From: Micromonospora pattaloongensis
GTDB taxonomy: Bacteria > Actinomycetota > Actinomycetes > Mycobacteriales > Micromonosporaceae
Length of the DNA: 64,000 nucleotides
Reading direction: 5' to 3'
NCBI RefSeq assembly: GCF_900107255.1
Contig: NZ_FNPH01000005.1
Coordinates: 124,001 to 188,000 of the forward strand
The notes below the pieces were generated by a model, which had not been told where the DNA came from, did not search any database, and worked only from the letters and a program-made list of their open reading frames with translations. Position numbers and translations under genes: made by a program. This document shows, in pieces, positions 7,417 to 18,214 of the stretch; position 1 is the stretch's first letter; the number at the start of each line of letters is the position of its first letter.

Positions 7417-9096
7417 TCACACGCTATCTCGCACGCTATCGCGCCGAGGCGAGGTTCCCAGCACCACGGCCACTGTAGTACCGCTGGGGTGTCGTGGTCT
7501 GATCTCCAGCCGGCCCCGGATACGTTCCGCTCTCTCGGCCATGATCGCAAGACCGTACCGCCCGTCCGGGCGCTGGTCGGCAATGCCCTGACCATCATCC
7601 GACACTTCGATTTGGGCGAAGGGCGGATCCACGGCGCAGGTGACCCACAGATTCGCCGCGCCCGCGTGCTTGCGCGCGTTGGTGATGGCCTCCTGCGCGA
7701 TGCGCAGCAACTCGGCCTCCGTCGCGGCGGGCAGCCGCGCGGTCGACTCGTCCAGCGACAGGTGTACGCGCAGCCCGCCCGACGCGCCGACGGTGCGCGC
7801 GTACTCCGCGATCGCGGCCGCGAGCCCGCCGTGCCGGTCGACCTCGCTGCGCAGCTCGAAGAGGCTCAGCCGCAGCTCGGTGATGACCCGGGTGACCTCG
7901 CCGCGCAGGGTGCGCAGCTCCTCCGCCGTCTCCGTGGCCTCCTCGGGCAGCGTCGCGAGCGCGTTGTCGATGCCGTAGCCGACCATCACCAGCTCCTGCG
8001 CGACGCCGTCGTGGATCTCCCGCGCCAGCCGCTGCCGCTCCTCGTTCGTGGCCAGCGAGCGCACCTCGTCGAAGAGGAGCGCGGCCTCCAGGCGCAGCGC
8101 GGCCGGGCGGGTGAGCGCGGTGACGAGCCGTACCACCGAGGCCGGGTAGGCGTTGGCCACGTCGGCCTCGAGCGTGACCAGGCCGATCGTGCGGACCCCG
8201 GCGACCAGCGGCACCACCAGCGCCGACACGTCGCCGCCGCGGTGCGACCGCGCCTGCGACCGGCTCGCGGTCTGCGGCTGCTGGCTCGCCCAGGCGTCGG
8301 CGATCGCGGAGTCGGCGTCGAGTGTGGTCTCCCAGTCGACCCGGTCGACGCCGGCCTGCGCGAGCACCACGAGCCGGCCGCCGCCGCTGGCCGACAGCAC
8401 CGCCATCCGGTCGGCCCGGGCCACCGTGCGCAGCTCCTCGATGAGGTGCTCGGAGATGCCGCCCGGATCCAGTGTGGCGCCGGGCAGCTGCCGGGCCACG
8501 CTGCGCAGCTGGGTGAGCAGCCGGGTCGCCTCGGCGTACGGCTGGGGCTTGGTCTCGCCGCGCGTCTGCATGATCCGTTGCAGCGTGCCGGCCGCCACGG
8601 TGCCGAGCGCCGCGAGGACCAGCCACTGCGCGCAGACCGCGACGTAGCCGAGCTGGGTGATCTGCGGCTGCCCGCCGCTGCGGGTGAGGACCCCGCTGAC
8701 CAGCAGCGTCAGCGCGGCCACGCCGAGCAGCGCGGCCGCCTCGCGGAGGCGCCGGTGCAGCGCCGCGACGGTCAGCGGCACCGACAGGTAGGGCAGCATG
8801 GCGGAGGCGCCGAGCCCGGGGGTGAGCGAGGCGCCGACGGTGGCCATCGCCGCGACCTGGCTGGCCGCCAGCGCGACGATCACCACCTCGGCGAAGCGGC
8901 CGAGCGGCCCGAGGATCCGGTGCCGCGGCGCGACGACGGCCGGCACACCGGCCACCGCGAGCAGCCCGATCCAGCGCAGCTCGGTGACGTCGTGGGTCGT
9001 GATCAGGGTCAGCACCGCCACCAGCGCGAGCATGACCACCCGCGCCGTCGCGGCGAGCGGGTGGGGGCGGGGTACGGGGGCTGCGGATACGGACAC
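7417..9096 (-). CDS. Membrane sensor histidine kinase with GAF-like domain (HisKA_3, NarL-type partner)
   Basis: The product has 559 residues. About five hydrophobic segments lie in residues 15-170, followed by a GAF-like domain (about 195-345). The dimerisation box is LAREIHDGVAQELV with the phosphorylated histidine near residue 370. The ATPase domain has the N-box AQEAITNARKHA and the G-box SDDGQGI. This is the usual architecture of kinases paired with NarL regulators. The start is GTG 9096 (N-terminus SVSAAPVPRPH). It is 14 nt from the stop of the acyl-CoA ligase, so all three genes may be co-transcribed. The five hydrophobic segments have short loops, which suggests sensing within the membrane, as in cell-envelope stress kinases. 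Confidence 0.88.
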   Translation of the reverse strand: MSVSAAPVPRPHPLAATARVVMLALVAVLTLITTHDVTELRWIGLLAVAGVPAVVAPRHRILGPLGRFAEVVIVALAASQVAAMATVGASLTPGLGASAMLPYLSVPLTVAALHRRLREAAALLGVAALTLLVSGVLTRSGGQPQITQLGYVAVCAQWLVLAALGTVAAGTLQRIMQTRGETKPQPYAEATRLLTQLRSVARQLPGATLDPGGISEHLIEELRTVARADRMAVLSASGGGRLVVLAQAGVDRVDWETTLDADSAIADAWASQQPQTASRSQARSHRGGDVSALVVPLVAGVRTIGLVTLEADVANAYPASVVRLVTALTRPAALRLEAALLFDEVRSLATNEERQRLAREIHDGVAQELVMVGYGIDNALATLPEEATETAEELRTLRGEVTRVITELRLSLFELRSEVDRHGGLAAAIAEYARTVGASGGLRVHLSLDESTARLPAATEAELLRIAQEAITNARKHAGAANLWVTCAVDPPFAQIEVSDDGQGIADQRPDGRYGLAIMAERAERIRGRLEIRPRHPSGTTVAVVLGTSPRRDSVRDSV

Positions 9097-9110
9097 GTGA
9101 CGGATCGTAG

Positions 9111-10907
<1,797 letters not shown>

Positions 10908-11090
10908 GTGCACTCCCTCGTGCTCTTCGGGGGGCCCGGACGGGGTGGGGCCGTGGTGCGGCCGGTCCGGCTGGAACGAAACCTACCCGGCGGGCCGACG
11001 GACCCGCGCGGTCGGCCCCGGCGTCCCGCCGTCGCCCAGCCCGGCGTGGGAGCCGGTCAACCGGCCGATCGATCACGCGTCGGCACGGGG

Positions 11091-11096
11091 TAGCCT
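11091..11096 (+). promoter_or_regulatory. -10 box (TAGCCT) of a probable leaderless transcript
   Basis: TAGCCT ends exactly 7 nt before ATG 11104 and no Shine-Dalgarno is present, so transcription would begin at the start codon. The same spacing recurs at four other genes in the window. Confidence 0.6.
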
Positions 11097-11103
11097 GCCC
11101 CCC

Positions 11104-11559
11104 ATGGCCGACTCCTCCACCCAGTCGATCGTCATCGACGCGCCACCGCCGCAGGTGGCCGCGGTGATCTGTGACTTCCCGCGCTACCCGGAGTGGACCG
11201 AGGCGCTCAAGCGGGTCGAGGTGATCGAGGAGTACGAGGACGGCTACGCCAGCCAGGTGCGGTTCGTGCTCGACGCGGGGGTGCTGGCGGACGAGTACAC
11301 CCTCGCGTACGAGTACGCCGAGGATATCTCGCGGATCGAGTGGCGCCTGGTCGCGCCCTCCACGATGCAGAAGCGGCAGATCGGGTCGTACGACCTCGAC
11401 GACAACGGCGACGGCACGACCACGGTGACGTACACGCTCGAGGTGGAGTTGGCGGTCGGGATGCTCGGGATGTTCCGGCGCAAGGCCGAGAAGATGATCA
11501 TGGATACCGCGTTGAAGCAGCTCAAGCGCCGGGTCGAGGGACCCGGGCGGACTTCGTAG
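11104..11559 (+). CDS. SRPBCC (START-like) family protein
   Basis: The product has 151 residues. It starts with QSIVIDAPPPQVAAVICDFPRYPEW, the hallmark first strand and helix of polyketide cyclase/dehydrase-like SRPBCC proteins, and ends with a long amphipathic helix (FRRKAEKMIMDTALKQLKRR). The fold makes a hydrophobic ligand pocket. It corresponds in context to M. tuberculosis Rv2185c, beside the fadD15 homologue, so a lipid ligand is plausible but unproven. ATG 11104 is supported by the leaderless -10 box 7 nt upstream. Confidence 0.85.
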   Translation: MADSSTQSIVIDAPPPQVAAVICDFPRYPEWTEALKRVEVIEEYEDGYASQVRFVLDAGVLADEYTLAYEYAEDISRIEWRLVAPSTMQKRQIGSYDLDDNGDGTTTVTYTLEVELAVGMLGMFRRKAEKMIMDTALKQLKRRVEGPGRTS

Positions 11560-11579
11560 AACGGCGGGGGAGCACGACG

Positions 11580-12473
11580 ATGCGGGGCACGGATCCCGGT
11601 TCGGCGCGTGAGGAGGCGGAACGCCTGGTCGCCACGGTGCTCGCCGCGGCCCGGCTCGCCGCCGGGCACAACGCGCGCGGGGCCGGTCCATTCGCCGCGC
11701 TCGGCGACGCCGTCCTGGGTGCCTTCGGGCCGGCGGCCGGCGCGGGGCGGCACGGCGGGACGCCGGCCGGCGGCTTCGCCACCGGCAGCGCCGAGTGCTG
11801 CGTCTGCCCGGTCTGTCGCGTGATGGCCGCGCTGCGCGACCCCAGCCCCGAGTTCGCCGAGCGGCTCGCCACCGGTGCGGGCGATTTCGCGGCCGGCCTC
11901 GCCAGCCTGCTCCGCTCGTTCGCGGCCGCGAGCGGCGACGCCGGCGAGCGGACGGCCGCCCCCGAGGACGACGCCGGCGGGCGGACGGCCGCCGCCGGCG
12001 ATACCGGCGGCTGGACGGCCGCCGCCGGCGCGCCCGAGTCGGGGCGCGCCGACGCCGCGCGGCCCGATCCGTCGGCCCCCGATGATCGAATCTGGCGCGC
12101 CGCCACCCGCCCCGGCGATGATTCGTGGCCGGCGGCCACCGACGCGTCGCCGGCGCCCGCACAGCGCGACGTGGCGTCCTCGTCCGAGCAGGACGTGGCG
12201 TTCGCGTCCGAGCAGCAGGACGTGTGGGCGGCGGCGACCCGCGCGGACGCCGAGAATGGGGACGCGTCCGGCGACGCCGCGGGCGGGACGCGCCCGCGGC
12301 GCGTCAAGCCGATGGCGCGCAAGGCGGTCCGGCGGCCCGCGGGCGCGCCGCCGGGGTCGGACGCGGCGTCCGTCGGGTCGGGGAGGTCGCCGAAGAAGGC
12401 GACGCCGCGCCGGATCGACGATGATCCGGACGCGTCCGACGGCGGGGACGCGGAACCGCGCGCCGAGGCGTGA
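11580..12473 (+). CDS. Hypothetical acidic, low-complexity protein with a CxxCxxC-like cysteine cluster
   Basis: The product has 297 residues. A helical N-terminal part (EEAERLVATVLAAARLAAG) is followed by a cysteine cluster ECCVCPVCR (about residues 76-84) and a second helical stretch (EFAERLATGAGDFAAGLASL). From residue 120 it is disordered, Ala/Asp/Gly-rich and carries short repeats of the type GGRTAAAGDTGGWTAAAG and QDVWAAATR, ending in a basic segment. The cysteines could bind a metal, but no family is recognised with certainty. It starts 20 nt after the SRPBCC gene with GGGGGAG upstream of ATG 11580 and lies 76 nt before the glucokinase gene, so it is probably in one operon with both. 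Confidence 0.8.
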   Translation: MRGTDPGSAREEAERLVATVLAAARLAAGHNARGAGPFAALGDAVLGAFGPAAGAGRHGGTPAGGFATGSAECCVCPVCRVMAALRDPSPEFAERLATGAGDFAAGLASLLRSFAAASGDAGERTAAPEDDAGGRTAAAGDTGGWTAAAGAPESGRADAARPDPSAPDDRIWRAATRPGDDSWPAATDASPAPAQRDVASSSEQDVAFASEQQDVWAAATRADAENGDASGDAAGGTRPRRVKPMARKAVRRPAGAPPGSDAASVGSGRSPKKATPRRIDDDPDASDGGDAEPRAEA

Positions 12474-12549
12474 GGCGGCTGCGCAGGCTCAGGGGGCGGC
12501 GACGCCGGATCGCGATCCGGCGTCGGGCACAGCAGAGGGGAGTGGCGGC

Positions 12550-13497
12550 ATGACGCTGACCATCGGGGTCGACGTGGGCGGTACGAAGGTGGCCGGCGGC
12601 GTGGTCGACCCGGACGGGAAGGTGCTGGCGCGCACCCGTCGGGACACTCCGGCGGAGGACGTCGCGAAGACCCGGGACGTGATCGTCGATGTGGTCACGG
12701 AGCTGGCCGCGAGCCACCCGGTGACGGCGGTCGGCATCGGCGCGGCGGGATGGATCGACGCCGCCCGGTCGACGGTGCTCTTCGCGCCGAACATCGCCTG
12801 GCGCGACGAGCCGTTGCGCGACTACGTCAGCGCCGCGGTCGAGCTCCCGGTGATCGTCGAGAACGACGCGAACGTGGCCGCCTGGGCCGAGTTCCGCTAC
12901 GGCGCGGCCCGGCACGCGGACGACTCGATGATCATGTTCACCGTCGGCACCGGCATCGGCGGCGGCATCGTGCTCGGCGGCGAACTGGTGCGCGGCGCCC
13001 ACGGCATCGCGGCGGAGCTGGGGCACATGCTGGCGGTGCCGAGCGGCCACCTGTGCGGCTGCGGCCGGCTCGGCTGCATCGAGCAGTACGCCAGCGGCCA
13101 CGCGCTGGTGCGCTTCGCCCGCGCGGGCGCGCGGCAGGAGCCGGACCGGGCCACCGGGCTGCTCGCGCTGGCCGGCGGCGACGCCGAGCTGATCACGGGC
13201 CCCATGGTCACCGCCGCCGCGCAGGCCGGCGACCCGGTCTCGCAGCACGCGTTCGCCCAGATCGGGCACTGGCTGGGCATCGGGTTGGCCGACATGGTGC
13301 AGATCCTCGATCCGCAGGTGCTGGTGCTCGGCGGCGGCGTCGTCGAGGCCGGTGACCTGCTGCTCGGGCCCACCCGGCGCTCCTATGTAGAGGCGCTGGC
13401 GCAGCGGGGCAGACTGCCGGTGGCGGAGTTGCGCCCCGCCGAGCTGGGTAACACCGCGGGCATGGTCGGCGCCGCCGACCTGGCCCGGCGGCGGTGA
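12550..13497 (+). CDS. glkA: ROK family glucokinase
   Basis: The product has 315 residues. It has the ATP-binding GVDVGGTKVAGGVV at the N-terminus, the sugar-binding and catalytic ENDANVAAWAE near residue 115, GTGIGGGIV near 133, and the ROK zinc motif CGCGRLGCIEQY near 169-180. It phosphorylates glucose to glucose 6-phosphate with ATP. No N-terminal DNA-binding domain is present, so it is an enzyme rather than a ROK repressor. In Streptomyces the counterpart also mediates carbon catabolite repression. GAGGGGAG lies upstream of ATG 12550. The stop overlaps an in-frame GTG of the EEP gene. Confidence 0.92.
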   Translation: MTLTIGVDVGGTKVAGGVVDPDGKVLARTRRDTPAEDVAKTRDVIVDVVTELAASHPVTAVGIGAAGWIDAARSTVLFAPNIAWRDEPLRDYVSAAVELPVIVENDANVAAWAEFRYGAARHADDSMIMFTVGTGIGGGIVLGGELVRGAHGIAAELGHMLAVPSGHLCGCGRLGCIEQYASGHALVRFARAGARQEPDRATGLLALAGGDAELITGPMVTAAAQAGDPVSQHAFAQIGHWLGIGLADMVQILDPQVLVLGGGVVEAGDLLLGPTRRSYVEALAQRGRLPVAELRPAELGNTAGMVGAADLARRR

Positions 13498-13541
13498 CGG
13501 CGGTCGCCGACCGGGCGACCGCGACGACGGAGGGGCGGGAC

Positions 13542-14282
13542 GTGAGCCAGGCGCACGCCGATCCCGGGGGCCCCGGGACCGAGCCGGCCACGGGGGTGCG
13601 GCTGCGGGTGCTGTCGTACAACGTGCACAGCCGGCGCGACGACGTCGATGCGCTGGTCGCGGTCGTGCGCGACCTGCGGCCCGACGTGATGATCGTGCAG
13701 GAGGGGCCGCGGCGGTTCCGGTGGCGGCAGAAGGCCGCCGCGTTGGCGCGCTCCTTCGGCATGGTGGTCGCCGCCGGCGGGCTGCCCTCGTTGGGCAACG
13801 TCGTGCTGACCACCCTGCGCGTGCGGGTCGTCGACACCTGGTGCCTGCGGTACCCGCTCACGCCCGGGCGGCACCTGCGCGGCGCCGTCTTCGCGCGCTG
13901 CGCGGTCGGGCCCGCGGCGTTCGTGGTGGCCGGCTCGCACCTCGGCACCGATCCGACCGAGCGTCCCGGGCAGGCCGCGCTCTTCAAGGAGGCGATGTCC
14001 GGGGTGGGGTCGCCGTTGATCGTCGGCGCCGACCTCAACGAGAACTCCGGCGGCGCCGCCTGGCGCACCATCGCCGACGGGCTCACGGACACCGCGCTCG
14101 CCGCCGACCGCGCCGACCGGCTCACCTTCTCCTGCGCCAATCCGCGCGACCGCATCGACGCGCTCTTCGTCGACCCGCGGATCGGGGTCGTCGACTACGA
14201 CGTGGTCGACACCGAGACGAGTCGCCGGGCCAGCGACCATTTCCCGGTCGTCGCCGACCTCATGGTGCCGGCGCTCGGCTGA
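13542..14282 (+). CDS. Endonuclease/exonuclease/phosphatase (EEP) fold enzyme
   Basis: The product has 246 residues from GTG 13542, or 262 from GTG 13494, which overlaps the glucokinase stop. GTG 13542 has the better ribosome-binding site (GGAGGGG). The EEP fold is seen in RVLSYNVHSRRDD, IVQEGPRR, GSHLGTD, VGADLNENSGG and the terminal SDHFPVVADL with the catalytic Asp-His pair. Members hydrolyse phosphodiesters in nucleic acids, sphingomyelin or inositol phosphates using Mg2+. No signal peptide or membrane helix is visible, so it should be cytoplasmic. The substrate cannot be predicted. Confidence 0.85.
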   Translation: MSQAHADPGGPGTEPATGVRLRVLSYNVHSRRDDVDALVAVVRDLRPDVMIVQEGPRRFRWRQKAAALARSFGMVVAAGGLPSLGNVVLTTLRVRVVDTWCLRYPLTPGRHLRGAVFARCAVGPAAFVVAGSHLGTDPTERPGQAALFKEAMSGVGSPLIVGADLNENSGGAAWRTIADGLTDTALAADRADRLTFSCANPRDRIDALFVDPRIGVVDYDVVDTETSRRASDHFPVVADLMVPALG

Positions 14283-14290
14283 CCCGGCGC

Positions 14291-14330
14291 CGTCGGCGTG
14301 GCGATCCCGCCGACGGCGTGGCGATCCTGC
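14291..14330. repeat. 20-bp tandem repeat immediately after the EEP gene stop
   Basis: CGTCGGCGTGGCGATCCCGC and CGACGGCGTGGCGATCCTGC are adjacent and match at 18 of 20 positions, starting 9 nt after the EEP stop codon. Confidence 0.8.
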
Positions 14331-14399
14331 CGCCGGGGTGGACAAGGCGGCCCCGAGCCGGGAGGATTTCGCCGCCCGCGTCAGAAGGAGAATCGCTCG

Positions 14400-15797
14400 G
14401 TGTCCATCCCCACCGACCATGACAGCCACGCGGCCGCCACCCTCGGGCGGGACGACCGGCCGGTCTACGACCGGGGTGAGACGGTCTGCGTCATCGGGGC
14501 CGGGGCCAGCGGCCTCGTCGCGGTGAAGAACCTCCGGGAGCACGGCTTCGCGGTCGACTGCTACGAGCGCGAGACCGGGATCGGCGGCGCCTGGAACTGG
14601 CGGCACGACCGCAGTCCGGTGTACGCCAGCGCGCACCTGATCTCGTCGAAGCCGTTCACGCAGTTCCCCGACTTCCCGATGCCGGACTCGTGGCCCGACT
14701 ACCCCCACCACAGTCAGGTCCTGTCCTATCTGGATAGCTACGCCGACCATTTCGACCTGCGGCCGCACGTCTGGTTCGGCACGGAGGTGGTGCGGGTCGA
14801 GCCCGCCGACGGTGAGCGCTGGGACGTCACCACCCGCAGCACGGGCGGCTACGGCGCCGAGCGGGTGCAGCGCTACGCCGCCGTGGTGGTCGCCAACGGG
14901 CACAACTGGGCGCCGAAGACCCCGATGTACGAGGGGCTGGACGAGTTCACGGGCCAGGTGCTGCACGCGTCCGCGTACAAGGACCCGGCGCAGCTGCGCG
15001 GCAAGCGGGTGCTGGTGGTCGGCGGCGGCAACACCGGCTGCGACATCGCCGTCGAGGCCGCGCAGCAGGCGGCCCGCTGCTGGCACTCCACCCGTCGCGG
15101 CTACTGGTACGCCCCGAAGTACCTCTTCGGACGCCCCACCGATCAGGTCAACGACGCGATGCTCGCGTTGCGACTCCCGCTGCGGCTGCGGCAGTGGCTG
15201 TACCAGCGCACGCTGCGGATGACGGTCGGCGACGTGACGCGGTTGGGTCTGCCCCGGCCGGATCACCGGGTCTTCGAGACCCACCCGATCGCCAACAGCC
15301 AGCTCGTCTACTACGTGGGCCATGGCGGGATCACGCCGGTACGCGACATCGTCCGTTTCCGGCGGCACTCCGTCGAGTTCGTCGGTGGGGAGCAGATCGA
15401 GCCGGACGTGGTCGTGTTCGCCACCGGTTACCTGCCGCGCTTCGAGTTCCTGGACCCGAAGCTGCTCGGCGCCGACGGCGACGGCCGGCCCGAGCTCTAC
15501 CTCAACGCGTTCCCGCGCCGGCAGCCGACGCTCGCGGTGGCCGGGTTGCTGCAGTCCGACTCCGGGCTGTTCCCGCTGGTCCACTGGCAGACCGTGGCGA
15601 TCGCGCGGTGGTTGCGGCTGCGGCGCGACGCGCCGGAGCGGTCCGGCAGCTTCCAGGCGCGCGTCGAGGCGGACGCGGGACGGCGGTGGCACGCGGCGGA
15701 CGTGGAGGACTCCACGCGGCACTGGTTCGAGGTCGCTCACGTCGACTATCTGCGCGCGCTGCAGAAGGCGCTGGACGAGCTGGGGGTGGTGGCATGA
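14400..15797 (+). CDS. Flavin-containing monooxygenase (FMO/Baeyer-Villiger type)
   Basis: The product has 465 residues. The FAD-binding motif VIGAGASGLVAVKNL is near residue 25, the FMO identifying motif FTGQVLHASAY (FxGxxxHxxxY/F) near residue 183, and the NADPH-binding motif VVGGGNTGCDIAVE near 205. A later ATGY motif reads VVFATGYLPRFEF. Such enzymes oxygenate nucleophilic N, S or carbonyl groups with FAD, NADPH and O2. The start is GTG 14400 with AGAAGGAG 9 nt upstream. The stop overlaps the ATG of the hydrolase-fold gene, so the two act as a unit. FMO-hydrolase pairs usually form and then cleave an ester or lactone, but see the next gene. Confidence 0.9.
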   Translation: MSIPTDHDSHAAATLGRDDRPVYDRGETVCVIGAGASGLVAVKNLREHGFAVDCYERETGIGGAWNWRHDRSPVYASAHLISSKPFTQFPDFPMPDSWPDYPHHSQVLSYLDSYADHFDLRPHVWFGTEVVRVEPADGERWDVTTRSTGGYGAERVQRYAAVVVANGHNWAPKTPMYEGLDEFTGQVLHASAYKDPAQLRGKRVLVVGGGNTGCDIAVEAAQQAARCWHSTRRGYWYAPKYLFGRPTDQVNDAMLALRLPLRLRQWLYQRTLRMTVGDVTRLGLPRPDHRVFETHPIANSQLVYYVGHGGITPVRDIVRFRRHSVEFVGGEQIEPDVVVFATGYLPRFEFLDPKLLGADGDGRPELYLNAFPRRQPTLAVAGLLQSDSGLFPLVHWQTVAIARWLRLRRDAPERSGSFQARVEADAGRRWHAADVEDSTRHWFEVAHVDYLRALQKALDELGVVA

Positions 15798-16612
15798 CGG
15801 CGCGGGACCGTGTCCGGATCATGCGGATCCGCGACTGGGCCCGGCCGGTGCCGCCGGCCCGCCGGGAGGTGCTGCACGCGACGCCCGAGACCGACGAGGG
15901 CAAGCCGCCGGTGCTCTTCGTGCCGGGCTTCGGGCACGGCGCGTGGGCATTCGCGGAGCACTGGCTGGAGCACGCCGCGGCGCGCGGGTTCGCGGCGTAC
16001 GCGGTGAGCCTGCGGGGGCACGGCGGGAGCGCAGCCGCGCCGAAGGCGACGCTGCGGGCGTACGCCCACGACGTGGTCCAGGTGGCGGCGGGCCTGCCGC
16101 GGCAGGCGGTGCTGGTGGGGCACGGCGCCGGTGCGCTCGTGGTGACCCGCGCGCTGGCCCGCTATCCCGCCCGCGCCGCGGTGCTCCTCGCCCCCGTCCT
16201 CGGTGACCTCGGCACCGTGGTGACCGCGCTGCGGCGCAACCCGGTCGGCACCCTGCCGGCGCTCGTCGGTGGACGGCTGCGGCTGACCCGGCGGCAGTTG
16301 TTCAGCCGGGAGCTGCCGGAACCGGTGGCGCGGGCGTACCAGGCGCGGCTCGGCCGGGCCGCGGCGCGCGCCCAGTGGCAGGTGCTGGCGCACCGCGCCC
16401 CGGAGCCGCCGGTGGGTGACCCGCCGGTGCTGGTGGTGGGTAGCCCGGACGACCGGGTGGTGCCGGCGAGGGCGCTCGACCGGGCCGCCGCCCGATACGG
16501 CCATGCCCCGCTGCTCTTCCCCGGAATGGGCCATGACCTGATGCTCGACGCCCGCTGGCGCGAACCGATCGACGCCATCCTCGACTGGCTCGACAAGGGG
16601 GCGTCCTTCTGA
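15794..16612 (+). CDS. Alpha/beta-hydrolase-fold protein lacking the nucleophile serine
   Basis: The product has 272 residues. The fold is clear: VLFVPGFGHGAWAF (oxyanion loop), YAVSLRGHGGSAA, the nucleophile-elbow strand VLVGHGAGALVV near residue 102, the acid region VVGSPDDRVVPA, and the histidine segment FPGMGHDLML. The elbow should read G-x-S-x-G but is G-H-G-A-G: the codon at the nucleophile position is GGC (glycine). The acid and histidine are retained. It may therefore be a non-hydrolytic lyase-like or binding protein rather than an esterase. The start ATG overlaps the monooxygenase stop (ATGA). It is convergent with otsA, 32 nt away. Confidence 0.85.
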   Translation: MTARDRVRIMRIRDWARPVPPARREVLHATPETDEGKPPVLFVPGFGHGAWAFAEHWLEHAAARGFAAYAVSLRGHGGSAAAPKATLRAYAHDVVQVAAGLPRQAVLVGHGAGALVVTRALARYPARAAVLLAPVLGDLGTVVTALRRNPVGTLPALVGGRLRLTRRQLFSRELPEPVARAYQARLGRAAARAQWQVLAHRAPEPPVGDPPVLVVGSPDDRVVPARALDRAAARYGHAPLLFPGMGHDLMLDARWREPIDAILDWLDKGASF

Positions 16613-16644
16613 CCCGCGTTCCGCGGCGGGTGATGATCGGCCGG

Positions 16645-18057
16645 TCAGGGCGCCAGTCGGGCGGCCAGGGTGCCGGTGCGGTCCAGGGCGGTGAGGTAGG
16701 CGCGGGCCCAGGCGCGAATGTCGTGCACCCGCAGGTGCGCGCGCATGCCGCGCATCCGGTCGGTGACGTCCTCCGGGCTGGCGTCCAGCGCGTGCAGCAG
16801 CGTCAGCTTCAGCCCGTCGAGGTCGTGCGGGTTGACCAGGTAGGCCTGGGGAAACTCGGCGGCGGCGCCGGCGAACTCGCTGAGCACCAGGGCGCCGGTG
16901 TCGTCGACGCGCGCCGCGATGTACTCCTTGGCGACCAGGTTCATCCCGTCGCGCAGCGGCGTGACCGCCATGATGTCGGCGACGCGGTAGAGGGCGGCGA
17001 GCTCGGCGCGGTCGAACGGTTGGTTGAGGTAGTGGATCGCCGGTTCCCCGACGCGCCCGAACTCGCCGTTGATCCGCCCCACCTCGCGCTCGACCCGGTC
17101 CCGCAGGATCTGGTACTGCGCGACGCGTTCCCGGCTCGGCACCGCGACCTGCACCAGCACCGTGTCGTGCACCTTGATGTGCCCGCCCTCGATCAGCTCG
17201 CTGTACGCCTTGAGCCGGTGCTCGATGCCCTTGGTGTAGTCCATCCGGTCGACGCTGAGGACGACCCGGCGCGGATCGCCGAGATCGGTGCGCAGCTGAC
17301 GCGCCCGCGCCGCGACGGACGGGCGGCTGGCCAGCGCCTCCATCTCGGCCATGTCGATGGAGACCGGGAACGCGCCGATCCGCACCACCCGGCCCTCGAC
17401 CGCGATCCGCCGGTCGGTCGCCGGGACCTTGAGCACCTTCGCGGCGAGCTGGGCGAAGTTGTGCGCGGCCTGCACCCGCTGGAAGCCCACCAGGTCGGCG
17501 CCGAGCATGCCGAGCAGCAGCTCGGCCCGGCGGGGGAGCTGCATGAACAGTTCCGGGGGCGGGAACGGCACGTGCAGGAAGAACCCGATGAGCAGGTCGG
17601 GGCGGAGCGCCCGCAGCATGCCGGGGACGAGTTGCAGGTGGTAGTCCTGCACCCAGACCAGCGCGCCCGGCTCGGCCGCCTCCGCCGCGGCGGCCGCGAA
17701 GCGCTGGTTGACCCGGTGGTACGCCTCCCACCAGCGGCGGTGGAAGCTCGGATGCTCGACCGAGTCGTGGTAGAGCGGCCACAGGGTCGCGTTGGCGAAG
17801 CCCTCGTAGTGGTCGCGGATGTCCTCCGCGGAGAGCGCGACGGTGTGCATCCGGACGCCGTCGATGTCGGGCAACGTGGGCGCCGGACCGGCGTCGCCGG
17901 CCCAGCCCACCCAGGTCGCCGGGGTGTGCTGCAGGATCGGGTGCAGGGCGCCGACCAGGCCGCCGGGGCTGCGACGCCACTCGCAGGCGCCGTCGGGCGC
18001 CACGCTGTCGTCCACCGGCAGGCGGTTGGCCACCACCACGAGAGAACTCTGTCGCAT
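16645..18057 (-). CDS. otsA: Trehalose-6-phosphate synthase (GT20)
   Basis: The product has 470 residues. It begins [14 protein letters not shown] and has the donor and acceptor motifs [45 protein letters not shown] and [15 protein letters not shown], all typical of GT20. It transfers glucose from UDP- or GDP-glucose to glucose 6-phosphate, giving trehalose 6-phosphate for osmoprotection and cell-envelope trehalose. ATG 18057 is chosen from GAGGTG 5 nt upstream; the longer frame would add 33 unsupported residues. No trehalose-6-phosphate phosphatase gene (otsB) is adjacent, so it must lie elsewhere. Confidence 0.95.
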   Translation of the reverse strand: MRQSSLVVVANRLPVDDSVAPDGACEWRRSPGGLVGALHPILQHTPATWVGWAGDAGPAPTLPDIDGVRMHTVALSAEDIRDHYEGFANATLWPLYHDSVEHPSFHRRWWEAYHRVNQRFAAAAAEAAEPGALVWVQDYHLQLVPGMLRALRPDLLIGFFLHVPFPPPELFMQLPRRAELLLGMLGADLVGFQRVQAAHNFAQLAAKVLKVPATDRRIAVEGRVVRIGAFPVSIDMAEMEALASRPSVAARARQLRTDLGDPRRVVLSVDRMDYTKGIEHRLKAYSELIEGGHIKVHDTVLVQVAVPSRERVAQYQILRDRVEREVGRINGEFGRVGEPAIHYLNQPFDRAELAALYRVADIMAVTPLRDGMNLVAKEYIAARVDDTGALVLSEFAGAAAEFPQAYLVNPHDLDGLKLTLLHALDASPEDVTDRMRGMRAHLRVHDIRAWARAYLTALDRTGTLAARLAP

Positions 18058-18125
18058 CCGGCACCTCGTTTCGACGAGGCGCGACGACCGCGTCTGGTCA
18101 GCGATCGCGTGCTCGCAGGGGGGAC

Positions 18126-18156
18126 GGCCTACCAGCAGTATTCCTACTGACGTCAA
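18126..18156 (-). promoter_or_regulatory. Candidate sigma-70-type promoter for otsA
   Basis: On the minus strand TTGACG (18156-18151) is followed after 19 nt by TAGGCC (18131-18126), about 70 nt before the otsA ATG. The surrounding DNA is unusually AT-rich for this window. The spacing is long and the -10 is weak, so this is tentative. Confidence 0.35.
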
Positions 18157-18214
18157 GTTACGCGAGCGTTACAGAGTGACGATATCTACCGGGCTAAATG
18201 GATAGATCCGCCGG

